DNA of 64,000 nt from Sphaerosporella brunnea (taxonomy: Eukaryota; Ascomycota; Pezizomycetes; Pezizales; Pyronemataceae), in NCBI GenBank assembly GCA_008704415.1, contig VXIS01000073.1:99347-163346 (forward strand), in the 5' to 3' direction. A model generated the notes under the pieces. The model saw only the letters and a list, made by a program, of their open reading frames with translations, did no database searches and had not been told where the DNA came from. A program made the position numbers and the translations under genes. Positions 22,782 to 34,208 of the stretch are shown here, piece after piece (within the stretch, counting starts at the first letter, position 1; every line of letters starts with the position of its first letter).

Positions 22782-25386
22782 ATGGTTCACTGCTTCTTGG
22801 TCAAGACAACGGTCATGTCTGGGGGCGATAACGAGAGGGTGGCGAATCGGTTGACTGTGAGCGACGACGGCATAGTTATATGCTGGGTGTGGTTCTCGGT
22901 TCTTTGCAGGGGTGCCAATAGACAGGCCGGCACGCGGGGCAAACGGGGCTCCACAGGGTAGGCTGGGCTGGGGCGCGTGTCGCGCTTGTCGGATAGGCTC
23001 CGGGCCACGTTGTCAATCTCTGGACGCCTGACAGGCACCTTTGGGTGCCGGTTGTGCTGGTGTTCCTTTTGATGGGAGGAAGATGATGTCGCGCAACCAA
23101 GGGCCGATGTTCGTTTTGATGGCAGGAAGATAGGGTTGCAGAATGAAGGGTTGGTGGTCATGGATGTGAGAGCGTTTCTAAGCGGGTGCGTTGTAGAGTG
23201 GTTACTTAGCGAAGAGTAAGGGCAAGCCTGGAACGCTCTGCATACACGATCACTCTGGCGTTCGGGCTTTCATCTTTTTCGAACAAAAGATTTTTGCCTG
23301 ATCGCACCCTGCTGGTTCTCCTCGCCTCTCGCGCGGCAGCTGCAATGAGCATGTCGTTTGAGTGCAGCCGAAGCCGGCGCCGCTTCATTGTCCCTCAACT
23401 AAGGGTTAACTCTAATCAATGAACCGCAGACCGACAGCCGCAGCCTAATAGACGCCCTTTTCTACGTCTTGGTGCTCTCAACACCGCTTCGGAGAATTTC
23501 AAGCACTTGTACGTGCTTCGGCTGGGGGAAAAAAGCATTGAATGTTCGGTCTTCAGCGGTTGTGTATTCGGGATTGAACCTTGGTTAGTTAGCGGTAGTC
23601 TTTGACCATGCTCAGGCCACCGTGCGGGCCACGTGATTTGTCCTGATACCATCACTGTCGCTGGAAGGAAGTTTCGGTGACATTACGGCCGTGCACAAAT
23701 GTGCATCAATGCCGTGTGCGTCGCATTCCAGGCTGAGAACATAGCTGGATTTCCAGGTTTCGACGGATCAGGAGGTTTGAGAGCTCATTCCTGCGGTACG
23801 GGATTGACAATCACGTCAAGTAGTGTTCTATCATCCCAAATTTTTCGATCATCGATGGTGGCCTTCACTGCCGTGCAGTCACCCATGGTCTACCTAAATA
23901 TCTCCACCCGTACTGTGTTTGGGTGAATTGTTCAACTTCTGAAAAGTTCGAAGTTGTGTTGACCCTTGCTTCAACATAATATGAGTAAACATCAACATAA
24001 TGATAATAATAATAATAATAATAACAATAATAAGAAGAATGAGAACAATAATGAAATAAAATTCCGCATTGCCAACCTTGCCCACTTGCTTAGAATCCTG
24101 CGCTCCCACCAGCACTCCCCCATGACAACATGTTTGAAAAGACCATATGGACGGTGCCGGAAGATAGCGTCCCACCCAACGAGCTCCAAATGATCAAAGT
24201 GCAATAAAAGCGGGAGAATACAACTTTCGATGCGCCGTACTTGGCGAGTAGACCCACTCCCAGATGTAGACGTTACCCAACGTCGATGGACGCTGTTTAC
24301 AAAGCTCGTTTCTGTTCACGTCACAAATCGAATTGCCCGCCACAAAGCACCAGAGTCACCCACAAGAACTTATTGCAACGCTTGCCAGATCTGCTCTGGC
24401 AACCACGGCCACTGATACTACCTGTCACCACAATGCTATCGAGTACATGGTGGCTGCTTTGCCTGCTCCACACTTTGTACGGCCTGACACCGCCGCTCTT
24501 TAGCTTTTTCTCCCATTGCATGACGATTCCTGAGAGGGCCGACAGATCGCAACTCCCGCGTGGTTCAGCGCGAGTGCGGCAACGGACCCGTGGTCCGGAG
24601 GTCGTTGATTCCGCCGCCCAAACCTTGGTCGTTTTCGTTTCCGTTCTCGAGCTCCTTTACCGGTCCTGGTTGTTACCGCAAAGTTTAAAGGGTCAGGGCA
24701 CGGAATATGCAGGTCTCGAGAGAATAAGCAGGACTAGTTGCGGCGTCGGTTCAACATTGGAGCATAGGGTTGGCTAAATGGATGGGTATACCCGCCATAG
24801 TCACTGAAACCTTTCCATGGATGTGACGGCGACGATAGATGTGATGGTTACATATGTACGTCCGCACAGTAACAGCGCTCACGGCGGCTGATGGATGACG
24901 AACGATGTGAAGCACGGATCGCAGAGGTAACGCTCACCTACCTTGTCGTCTTATCGATGGGACGAGTCAACAGCTGTGTGGCGACGAGTCGTGAGTACAG
25001 CGCCCGTCCACCACCACTCCAGCGGAACTCCAGACCACACATGGCACTCTTGCTTTGCCCTCGTAACCCACCGACTCTGAGACCAGAGCGTGGTGGCGTC
25101 CACCGGAGCGACCAGCATATACAGGCCTCTAACATTGCTTCTCCGAGCGTGACCGCCACATCGTAGACCTTCCCGCTGAAACCCACGGAGATGCTAGGCG
25201 CCGAAAGGAGACATGTGTTCGCACATTGGATCCCCGGGGGTGGATGATGGGATTACGATAGGATGAGATGGGATGGGTTGCGAAGAGGATGGGTTCACCA
25301 TGCGACGGGAGGCGGGAAGGAAATGACGCTCGTCGGCCAGGGAGTGAAGCAGACACACATTGGGATCACAACCTCACACTATGGAT
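22782..25386. other. No supported gene; microsatellite and R-like fragment
   Basis: 22,910-22,985 is a diverged fragment of family R (ATAGACAGGCCGGCACGCGG). 24,000-24,040 is an AAT/AAC microsatellite. A plus frame at 24,241-24,777 (178 codons) is uninterrupted but shows no motif and overlaps other frames. I do not call a gene. Confidence 0.45.
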
Positions 25387-25856
25387 CAGGTCTGTCAACA
25401 GTGCGGCCAGTCCGGCTTTGAGCGCGGGCTGAAACGGGCTGTTGAAATCACGGCCCGTTTGGACCAGGCTTGTTGGATCGAGACCCAGGCGCCTACGGGC
25501 ACACGCCACGCCCAGACGTACCCGGCACCCGGCGTGCCCGCCCGGCATGTGCAGTTTTTTACTTACACATACATGAAGAAAAGAAACATGAACGTGAGAT
25601 ACAGAGTCACCAACCTGAGGACCTCTCCATCTCCGCACCCAGCTGTTCCAAGCCACACAGCATACGCCCTTCGTGCGCCACAATGGCCGACAGGACCTTG
25701 ATTTAGGATACCGGGCACCGGCAGACATCTATGATATATCCAGGTTTTTCTTATGCTGGCCCGAACCTATTGGGCTTGCCACCTCACCGGGCCGACCTGA
25801 CCCACTCCGTACTGCCGCATTTGACCGGGCTGCCGGCCGGACTATTGACCGCCTTG
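25387..25856 (-). mobile_element. hAT-type non-autonomous element, family R, copy R3, inverted
   Basis: Ends CAGGTCTGTCAACAGTGCGG and, inverted, CAAGGCGGTCAATAGTCCGG. It is flanked by CTATGGAT (25,379-25,386) and CTATAGAT (25,857-25,864), an 8-bp target duplication with one mismatch. The 470-bp interior is a shortened version of R2 in the same orientation. No protein is encoded. Confidence 0.8.
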
Positions 25857-26016
25857 CTATAGATATGAATTGGTGAATGGTTCTGCCTATTCTGATGTTC
25901 CACCCCGAGGAGATGAGGACAAAGATTTATCTGGTGGAAAAGCGACTTTCCGTGACTTCGGCACAGGTCGACCACTAACATCCGCCACAGCGACGCTGCA
26001 GCTTTATGGAGCCACT

Positions 26017-26245
26017 CAGAACACCCTTCACCCCGCCGCGCCCCGGCCGCACCCCGGCCACCCCATGCTTCACATACACGCCGCCGCGGCGATACACTGT
26101 CACACCCCGATGACCCCGCACAGCCCGGTCACCCCGTCGCGCCCCAGTGTGCCCCGTCCCGCCCCGGTGCACCTCGCCCTACCCCGGCCTACCTCGTCAC
26201 GCACCGCCCGCCCGCGCCCCGACCCGTCGCCCCGTGCACAGCTCT
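26017..26245 (+). mobile_element. Right-end fragment of GC-rich element family G
   Basis: A CCCCGGCC-type tract that closes with CGCCCCGACCCGTCGCCCCG followed by TGCACAGCTCT. The last 40 bp match the right end of the complete copy at 52,702-53,041 (CCCCGACCCGTCGCCCCGTG then CACGGCACCAC). The left end characteristic of the family was not found. Confidence 0.55.
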
Positions 26246-26698
26246 AGTTGGGCGGTGGCGCTTTTTAGGAACCTGCACGGTGTTTCCAGCTGGCTGGGAA
26301 GCTTCCACTTCTATTAGCGATGGCGTATCTTATAACTCTCGTGCTGATTACTCACCCGTATGCTCGGTGATGGCGGGCGCTTTCATAGTGGTTGAGCAGT
26401 CGATTTTGGCCATGGCACCGGCTGCTGTTCCGTCAGCAAGGTGCTCGGTGACAATCACTGGCTTGGTCAGTCGCCACAACATGTTCCTGGTGCGCCGACA
26501 AATCTCTTACCTTCAGCACCTGCGGGTTTTTTTGCAGCCACAACGCTGGCCGAGGGTCTGCTTGCGTTGTTGTCGTGGCTCTTTTCCAGCATGGTGGGTC
26601 GTTTCGTCGCTGATCAAAAAGACCAGGTGTTGTTGGTCTGATGTGTTGAGGATCGGGTTGATGGGGGTAAAGCCTGCGAATCGTCACTTGGGCCCCAC

Positions 26699-27820
26699 TC
26701 ACAGCCCGAAACAGACGCAGGAGGCGCTGGGCCTGCGCGGCGTCCTGTTCGTCGGCAACCTCGGTACAACTACCGGAGGCGCCACGGGCCTGGGTCGTGG
26801 AACGACCCGGGGCAGGAACACCGCGCACCAAGCGGCCACAAGACGCCGTCTGCCGACAGGAGGAGCCGGAGGGGACGCAGGAGCGGAGGGGGCAGAGTTG
26901 GCGGAGAGGGCGGGGGAAGCAACGGTTGGAGAGGCGGAACCTGAGCCACCAGCAACTGACGGCTCATACCGGAACCTCACTATCCCCAATTTGGCTTTTG
27001 CTGCCTCATTGTTCAGCGCGTTCGTTTCCTGCTCATCCTTTGCCGCCTGTTTTTCGAACGCCATCAGTTCCTGATCCTCCTTTGCAGCCTGTTTTTTAGG
27101 TGCGATCGTTCCCTGATCCTCCTTTACCGCATGGCAACGCCTTTGGCCAGCTACCCCCTCAAGGAGCGCACCCTTGGTGCGGAGTTTAATGAGCAGCCTC
27201 TCCTCGTCTGCGGCATCGGTGCGAGTCTGTAGGACGAGACAGGGACGTGTAGGGCGCGACGGGGACGTTTAGTGGTCAATGTGATGTCTCGTCCTACACG
27301 TCCGCATCTCGTCCTTCAGAGTCTGGCCGGCTATGGCCTCGAGGGTAGCACCCTCAGTGCGGATCTCCGCCACAGCCATTTCCTGGTCTGATGCATCGAC
27401 TCAGGTGTTGGCAGCCGCCAACACCCTGTCCGCTGCCATGTCCTTGGCGTCAGGCCTGGCCCGCTTTGCCCGCGCCCCCAGCTTCTCATCCACCTTCTTC
27501 TCAAGAAGAAGGTGGAGAGAGTGCAGAGCTGGGACCCCAATCTGCGCAGTGTCAACACCCAGCCGTCCCTACAGCATCATGTTGCATCAGCGATGATGGC
27601 TATGTCAAATAGGATGACACGGAACGTACCCAAGTTTGAGGACCTGCTTGAACCACTCGTCGGTGGTCAGCCTCTTGCTGGCTATCAAGCGCTCGGCCAG
27701 CGCTTTGCTCCACACCTCGTAGTCCTGGAAGTGGTCCTCCAGCTCAACGGACAGCATTTCGAGTTCGGCAGAGCCCAAACCGAGCTCGTCAGCGAGGTGT
27801 TTGTACGTAGAATTTCCCAT
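26699..27820 (-). pseudogene. Modular repeat protein gene of unknown function, copy A (decayed)
   Basis: The start ATG 27,820 opens a 71-codon frame (MGNSTYKHLADELGLGSAEL and onward) that is paralogous to copy B at 32,978. After frame changes or an intron near 27,600-27,530, minus-strand sequence continues with a module of about 27 residues: ASDQEMAVAEIRTEGATLEA and later DEERLLIKLRTKGALLEGVA. Next come Gln/Lys/Glu repeats (KKQAAKEDQELMAFEKQAAK, then KDEQETNA) and a Pro/Ala-rich tail ending at TGA 26,699. Helical, charged repeats suggest an elongated or coiled coil protein. In-frame stops around 27,250 and 27,410 mark decay or introns. The long plus-strand frame over 26,280-27,074 is its antisense shadow. 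I do not recognise the family. Confidence 0.5.
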
Positions 27821-28130
27821 CTGGTCATTTTAGCCACGAAATACGCGCGATGCGAAGATCAGCGAAGCCAGAAAACCAATTGGACCGCCACATGCAACAG
27901 TTGGTATTCTATCAAGTCGCAATTCATGCGCAATCCGTTGAGTCTATTATGTAGGTGCAATGCAGCGGCGCTTACTTTGGGCTTGTAGATTGTTCGTTCG
28001 TGAAGAATTTGTGATCGGGAGGTAGGCGAGGTGAGTAGTGGAAGAAGGAAGGGAGTAAGCGGGAAAGGGAGTAAGCGGGGAAGGTCGTCCTCCTTCAATT
28101 CTGGAAATATTGTTGCGGGGGCTCCAACTG
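27821..28130 (-). other. Conserved 5' flank of copy A
   Basis: The minus-strand sequence upstream of ATG 27,820 matches the plus-strand sequence upstream of ATG 32,978 over about 200 bp. Examples are GTGGCTAAAATGACCAGATG versus GTGGGTAACATGACCAGATG, and TCCACTACTCACCTCGCCTA versus TCCACTGCTCACCTCACCTA. The duplicated unit therefore includes promoter or leader sequence. A direct 17-bp repeat (GGGAGTAAGCGGGAAAG) lies at about 28,049-28,082. Confidence 0.6.
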
Positions 28131-30075
28131 GGGAGGTATACGGTGTCTGTTGATCTCAAGATGTATAATGACGGTCGCGCATTGACAATATCACGCGCGT
28201 ATTGATAGAAGGTGAAGGTGAGCACTCGTATCTAGAAAGCTGGTTGCCTCACTGGCACGCACTCGATCAATGCCATCTATGCTTAGTTTCTCAGGCACTC
28301 GAACCCACGCCGTTCCGACAATGTTAACCGATTCCCTACACTGCAATCACCTGCCCTCCCCATTCTGCATGTTGGGGATTTTCCTCTGGCTACGCGCGGT
28401 GTAGGCTAGATACTGTCAAGAACGGAGACCTTTGCGGTCGACATTCGGGAATACCGCCTGTGTCAGCACAAGTAGTTTGTTGCACATCTTCCCAGGGACA
28501 TTGAAACACCGCACCTAAGGGTACTGCGTGACCTTCATGTTCCGTCTCTTCTCATAATCGCACAAGATCGTCGCATCGTCTGGTTATGCGCGTTGTATTA
28601 TTGCCCCAGGTCCGCTACTTTCATAATCACCGTGACAATAAGCATGACCACACGTTCCGCACTGAACAGTCCAGCATACGTGCAACATTGCCTTTTGGTT
28701 TGTTTGTAATCAGGTTTGTTGTCTGAATGCAGCCGCAAATGATGATGATCGATCGAATACACGTCCCCGCCCCGTATTGATCCTATGATTCCTATCGCAT
28801 GGTTCTACTGCCGCAACCAGACTGTGTAAACGGAGCAACAGGAAAGAAAAGCAAGCCCGTAACAACAGAGAAAAAACCATGACTACCTGGGCCCGAGTGA
28901 AATCACTCTTACGCCGCCGATCACTCTTCACTGGATCATGACGAGTCATCTTCGTCTGCCACGGATTTACCAACCTTGGTATCCCACCTTGAGACAAGCT
29001 CCGCAACCGACCACCACCGCCACCAAGGTGCTTCGACGCTGATTCTTTCTCTGCAGAGAACCATGGCGCGCGAATCTGCTGAAGCCAACTGTCATGCTCC
29101 TTAAACAAATGCCCCTGTACTTGTCACTTGCTAGAATGGCAAATCGTTACATTCTCGCTTGTCCAGTTTCTCCATCAGATCAGGTGCCATAATCGCTTGA
29201 CCGGTAAGAGCTTGGTAATACCGGGACGATAGCGCCTTCCTTTCTTCCTGGAGGGGTGGTCGTAAGCGAGGCTTCTCCCCAGGCACGGCAATCAGGTCTA
29301 TCAATGCCATGGGTGGATATCAAACATGCAGCCTACCCCCGGCTCTCTACAGAGCCGCCGATTGAGTGCTAATCACACTGCCACCGGGACATGTCCTCTG
29401 CAACCGATAAGGATTTGATTCCGGGTCCGATCTTTGCGTAAAAGACAGCTCAGCGTCTGCAGTGGGAAACATCCACAGCAGGAGCTGTCGGCTAACAATG
29501 TTGCAGGTGTCCCAGGAGACAGCCGGAAGCACAACAACAGTTGCTACATTCACCCTGCACCACAAGGCGGCAGTAAATATGTATTCAGCATCGATATATA
29601 CTTGGAAGGCCCCGGGGATACAGATGCCATACCAGATCTACTCGCCAATCATAAAACCAGGAATCGCCGGTGGGCAGGGTCGCGCACAGGCCGAAACTGA
29701 TCGAGCGCCTTTCTTATACTCCACAGCTAGAGCCCAAAGACAATAGGCGCGTGGCCAGGAACGGTTATGATCCTGCAGAGCACGAAGTCGGGGAAGTTCC
29801 TGCGGGCTGGAAAAACGACCTTGAAACTACAGCGACAGATGGGTCGGATCTGCTTGAAGACCAGGCAGAGTGAGCGGTTACTTGGTTTCCCCCAGACCTG
29901 CAATCCTGGATCGGCGAAGTGTGTGTACCGTCACAGGCTGTTCAGCGCTTCCGACAGCGGCAGAAGGGCAACCATGAGTAAACAATCTTTCCGGATGCTC
30001 AGGCTGCACCGGAAGGTTGCCAAGCACCCAGCCCGCACAAAGGAGGGGAAGGCTCCCGCAACCGGTACTAGCAAC
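28131..30075. other. No supported gene
   Basis: Several frames of 90 to 132 codons overlap on opposite strands (for example minus 28,710-29,108 and plus 29,462-29,746). None has a motif I recognise. Confidence 0.45.
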
Positions 30076-30170
30076 TAGTGATGGACACGAGCCGCTCGAA
30101 TTTTGAGCTCGAGCCCACTCGAACGATGGGGAGTCTGGCTCGAGCTGGGTCCGAGCTTTCACAAAGAATC
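30076..30170 (+). repeat. hAT-like left terminus with subterminal GCTCGAG repeats
   Basis: TAGTGATGGACACGAGCC begins at 30,076 and is followed by GAGCTCGAGC, GGCTCGAGCTGGG and GTCCGAGC. The same terminus occurs at 48,450 and, inverted, at 14,412; a variant bounds the complete element at 43,347-44,065. It lies 65 bp upstream of the hAT transposase fragment and may be the left end of that element. Confidence 0.6.
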
Positions 30171-30234
30171 GTGTTCGCACCGTGGACGGACATGATCTTA
30201 GATAACTGTCCGCATTGAGCCGCGATGTGCGGCA

Positions 30235-30687
30235 ATGCTGAACAACGTCCGCAGACAACCAACCTTCAAGGAACAATGGATGTTAATGAGACTTTCCGAG
30301 CCCCAGATTGACCTTGGAACCGACCCCCTGCTTTGGTGGAAGTTGAATGAACAGCGATTCCCGTTCCTCGCACGAATGGCGAGTGATTGCCTCGCTATCT
30401 GCGCATCAGGTGTTCCATGTGAACAGCACTTCTCTGTGTAAGTTTGAATATTGCCGAGCCACTTTTGCGCCCATACGCGGCTGACCAGGGACGCGAGAAT
30501 TGTACAGCGAGGGATATCGTTAGAAAAGTGTGGAACCATCTGCCGGAGGAGTCAAGCAATGCTATTGCAGTTCAAGCACTGGTTGAATGAAACAGAAGTC
30601 CAAACACCACCTTCCACCTCTCGACTGACCAACGGATCCGACAGCGAAAACAACCACGCCCTCGCTGTGCAAAGGGCAACTCTTTAG
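30235..30687 (+). pseudogene. hAT transposase C-terminal dimerisation domain (fragment)
   Basis: The frame from 30,235 contains DPLLWWKLNEQRFPFLARMA, then LAICASGVPCEQHFS. This is the conserved tryptophan/FP/MA...FS block of the hAT C-terminal dimerisation domain. After FS a GTAAGT donor (30,438) and a CAG acceptor (30,486-30,488) define a 51-nt intron. Splicing it resumes in frame with DARIVQRGISLEKCGTICRR and FKHWLNE, the usual helical end of the domain, and stops at 30,685-30,687. The catalytic DDE core and the zinc-finger N-terminus are absent. The enzyme class cuts and pastes elements with 8-bp target duplications, as seen around this window, but this copy cannot act alone. Confidence 0.8.
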
Positions 30688-31309
30688 TTCACTGTCGGAG
30701 TGCAAAGCAGCGGTTGCACAGCATCATTTGGCCACACGCGGGGCAGTGATTCTGCAGGCTCAGTAACTACGTTCAGTGGCACGGGTCATACCGTTGATTT
30801 TGCGGTAGCTATCTGTACGTGCGGCCACTCTCAGATAAACAAAATATGCAGTTACCTTGATACGCAAACTTAGCAAGCATCCGCGTGATTTCATGCCCGA
30901 TTTTTGACTCATTACCACCTACCGTGATACACACCGGGCCAGCCTCCGTCCCGTGGACTGCACACAGATGCCGTCAAGCGTAGAATGCTTGCAACCTATC
31001 TTTCAGGAAACCTCGAGGTCGTCCCAAGTAACGCACGTCGGGTAAAGCTGAACGGCAACGCCGCACTCATGCAGCCCAAGCAGCTGAAGCAGGTGAGGTG
31101 CCTCACAATACTCCATAGCGCTGTGCACAGTGCAGATGTATTTTACATAATCGTCGCACCTGCGAAGAGATTGTGCAGGTACGTTTAGTCAGAGGCCACG
31201 CATGAAGTAGCAGAATTTGCAGGGCATAGTTCTATAGACAATCCAAGATCTAAAACTACTTAGCGTTAGTCAGGGGGTTTGCAGGTAGCGTTGGCATTTT
31301 TGTTTTATT
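30688..31309. other. No supported gene
   Basis: No family-like frame was seen, and no right hAT terminus matching 30,076 was found. Confidence 0.4.
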
Positions 31310-31437
31310 TCATTTTTTTTTTTTAATTTTTTATTTCGACCGATGGCATTTTGGGGAAAAGGGGAACCTCAATGGCAGGTTAGAGTATGTACAGTTTCAA
31401 AAACGATGGCACAATAGGGGTTTGCCGTTGTGTGAAT
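31310..31437 (+). repeat. Dispersed repeat shared with 36,170-36,262
   Basis: After a T-rich run, TTTCGACCGAT leads to GGGGAACCTCAATGGCAGGT, TTTCAAAAACGATGGCA and GGTTTGCCGTT. The same string with small indels is at 36,178-36,262. The identity is high over about 80 bp, so the two derive from one repeat. Type unknown. Confidence 0.7.
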
Positions 31438-31439
31438 CG

Positions 31440-31540
31440 TGTTGTATTCGGCCGCTTGCGGCCTTGACATATGGAGAAAGAACAAACTACGCCGGAAAGC
31501 CTACGTACTATCCTGCCCACTGGCCAAACCTCGCATACTA
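31440..31540 (-). mobile_element. LINE 3'-end fragment, inverted
   Basis: On the minus strand this contains ATGTCAAGGCCGCAAGCGGCCGAATA, matching the 3' terminus of the LINE at 57,541-57,567 (ATGTCATGGCCGCAAGCGGC and CGAATAAA). The GGCCGC/GCGGCC stem (31,450-31,463) is preserved. Only the extreme 3' end is recognisable. Confidence 0.55.
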
Positions 31541-32589
31541 CTGCGCGCCTACGCGCCTTGCACGGACTGTTCAACCGGCAACTGCGCTTGTACGCTTGAG
31601 TGGCGGGCTGAAAACCACTGAGATATATCCGTGGCGCGACAATGTCACGGCAGACTGAAATCCCGGTGCACCGGGACGTTGTGGCGTACACCCAATGCAA
31701 TACGTTTATTAAACACCCCTAACAGACTACCTAGGTGCATCGCGGACCGTTCCTCTTCTATTGTTGGAACCTGATCCACATCCTCTCGCGCCGCGTCTAC
31801 CCAAGCCCCCCGGACGCCTCGACCGCCTTTGGTATTTGCAGTAGTAGTTCGTTCCCCCCACTAGCAACCAGTTTGGTCTTCACAGCCATTGCCTGTTGGC
31901 GGCGACCTCCCCGGAGACCCGGAAATTCATCATTAGAACGGTGAACTTCAACATTAGAATGGTTGATCATGGTGACAGCCTCAGCTCTGGCCATCTCTGC
32001 ACACGCATCTAGCTGCCAGCGTATCCGAGCGGGGTCGAACCGCAGTTATTCGCACGGTTGCCAGTGACACTGCGCTGGCGGTAGCAGCTGTAACCATCGC
32101 TTTTGGGAGCGGTAGTAGCGATGCTGACAACATGGATGACGAGGAAGCAGCGCAGATGCAAACGCGCTTTTCACCCGGTTGGTGATGGGGGTCGAGTGGA
32201 GGTGGAGCCCTGTTGTGAAGTGTAAAGGTGGAAGGAGAGGAAACCGCCAGAATTTGAACCATGAGCCCGCGCGAGGCGCGTAGGCGCGCGTCTTGGGCAT
32301 TGCGGTGGTCAGCAGGCGAGTCAGTCGCCAACACAGAGGATTGTACGCTGTGAAGGATTGCACACTGTGGAGGATTGCACGCCGCGGCATTTTATGGTGA
32401 GCTCATAGCCGGCACCCGCGCGTCACCACCAGCATCGTGGCCACCAGCGATTGGTTTTGTGCGCCCTACGTCTGAATTCACCTTCTGGGTTACAACCGAG
32501 ATCTCGGGAACTCTATATTTCACCAGATAGCAGTATGTGTTATAGTCGAGTAGATGGGGTATAGAAAAGGTATATCTCACAGAGTGAAA
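31541..32589. other. No supported gene
   Basis: Overlapping frames on both strands without recognisable motifs. Confidence 0.4.
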
Positions 32590-32977
32590 TCTACGCGGCC
32601 AACATCTCACTCTGGTGTAGCTAGGGGGGAAGGTCGTGCTTCAATTATGGAACATCTACGCTTACAAGGTTTCCGATAATTGAAGGGCAATCTTGCCGGC
32701 TAGGCCCCTTCCCACAGCGTGAGATCTACGCGTACAACATCTCCCATAATTGAAGCACCTTCCTCTTTTCCACTGCTCACCTCACCTACCCACACGCGAC
32801 GAAAACTTCACAAACGAAAAAACTACAAAGGAAATGTCAGCCCACCTGCGTTGTCGCCGCATTTGATTTCAACTCAACGGATTGCGCATGAATGGCGACT
32901 TTGTTGAACCCAGTCCGGTTGATTTTCTGCTTCCGCGGATTATCGCATCGCATGTATTTCGTGGGTAACATGACCAG
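32590..32977 (+). other. 5' flank of copy B with direct repeats
   Basis: Three imperfect copies of a motif near GTGAGATCTACGCGTACAACATCTC occur at about 32,580, 32,660 and 32,720, each followed by ATAATTGAAG or similar. From about 32,770 the sequence is homologous to the flank of copy A. It is probably promoter/leader of the duplicated unit. Confidence 0.5.
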
Positions 32978-33402
32978 ATGGGAACCGCTACGTACAAACA
33001 CCTCTTTGAGGAGCTGGGCATCGACTCGTCCGAACTCCAGAAGCTGTCCATTGTGCTGGAGCAGCACTTTGTCGATCATCAGGAGTGGTTTCCAAACAAG
33101 AGCAACCTCCCCAGTGCTGGTGGAGCACTTGGTGGGGAGCAAGATGATTACCACCAACGAGTCGTCCAAGACCCTCGTCGAACTGGGGTACGTTTCCAGT
33201 CATCTTGTTTGGTATAAAGGCGGCAGCCAAAAAGCTGGTCGCGGAGAGGGTGTTGGCGGCTGAGATCCGCACCGAGGGAGCAACCCTCGAGGTCGCAGCT
33301 AGCAGGTCCCGCGTGGACCATGCCGACCAGGAAATGTCGGCGGTGGACATCCGCACCGGCGTCCGCACCCTCGAGGCCGTTTGTTGCGATTTGTGCTTGT
33401 GA
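32978..33402 (+). pseudogene. Modular repeat protein gene of unknown function, copy B (frameshifted)
   Basis: ATG 32,978 opens MGTATYKHLFEELGIDSSEL, paralogous to copy A; differences fall often at third codon positions, a sign of past selection on protein. A frameshift near 33,095 moves the homologous reading (VGSKMITTNESSKTLVELGY, matching the KLGYVP end of the first domain of copy A) to another frame. A further frame from 33,205 continues with AAKKLVAERVLAAEIRTEGA and SAVDIRTGVRTLEAV, the same module as in copy A. It stops at 33,400-33,402. The Gln/Lys repeats of copy A are not seen, so this copy is also 3'-truncated. Confidence 0.5.
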
Positions 33403-34208
33403 TGCACATGAAGTTGTTGAGGCTAGAGTGCGGGTACTGCGATTTTTGGTAGTTGGATGGGATAACAATTACTCTTGTTCACAACTATCGTTCTATAAGC
33501 TCACGCTGTCTCTTTCTCGCACACCCTAATTCCAACACCGTTGATCGTCGCCCTGATCCCGCATGTCCCGCCGTGGCTTGCACCGGAACCATCGCCGCTA
33601 CAGCCGGCGACGTCTCCACCGCGGTGGGTCTTCCCGCATCGGCCGCCATGACTGCCTTGGTACCACCGCGCAGGGTCACTACACCGCCGACTATCATCAC
33701 TGCTAGGGTGCTCCACGTGCCAGTCCCGCATATGCCGGAGCCCACTCTCGTCTCCCCGCTGGCCCTGGCTTTCGTCCCTGTTCCAACACCTCTGTTTTAG
33801 CCTCCACCGACGACCCGTTCCCCAGCTGTGGCTCTCGAGCCAAAGGTCGTCCCGCCGTGTCTGCGGTCGCTCGGACTGCCGGACCGGGGGCTCATTCTGC
33901 TGCCGTTCAACCTCCATCGACTCGTGCCCACCTGCAGCGCGGCGTAGCATCCCGTGCGAGAGGATGCGGTACCATCCAACCGGTTGGGGAGCCTACCTGT
34001 GCGCTTGGACACAGATGCCTTACTTTAGATCGACTACACAACCAGGATGCTCTGAGGATCGAGCAGGGCGCAAAGCGGGGTGGAAGTGTTTCCTTTGGCG
34101 ACGCTGTGATAATTTCTTTTGCTTGTTTTTGTACTGCCTCTTGTATCCACCTCATAGCCCTAGCCGCAAGGCTGCATGCCGGGTGGATAAATAAATAAAT
34201 ACATAACG
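33403..34208. other. No supported gene; LINE-like poly(TAAA) tail near the end
   Basis: The plus strand ends in GGGTGGATAAATAAATAAATACATAAC (34,180-34,206). This looks like the simple A/T tail that terminates the LINE at 8,409. The preceding 700 bp may be a decayed LINE 3' part, but I could not align it to RT or RNase H motifs. Frames of 113-149 codons on both strands overlap and are unsupported. Confidence 0.35.

Noticed and set aside
21933..22789. An 8-bp target duplication for copy R2
   Set aside because: Flanks GACATTGG and ATGGTTCA do not match; only the terminal repeats are supported.
23540..23640. tRNA-like string on the minus strand (TGGCCCGCACGGTGG and GGTTCAATCC)
   Set aside because: Box spacing is plausible but no T-arm or acceptor pairing can be formed.
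26280..27074. 264-codon plus-strand frame
   Set aside because: Overlaps the minus-strand modular gene, which has a paralogue; the plus frame does not.
28290..28350. B-box-like GGGTTCGAGTGCC on the minus strand
   Set aside because: No matching T stem and no A box at the right distance.
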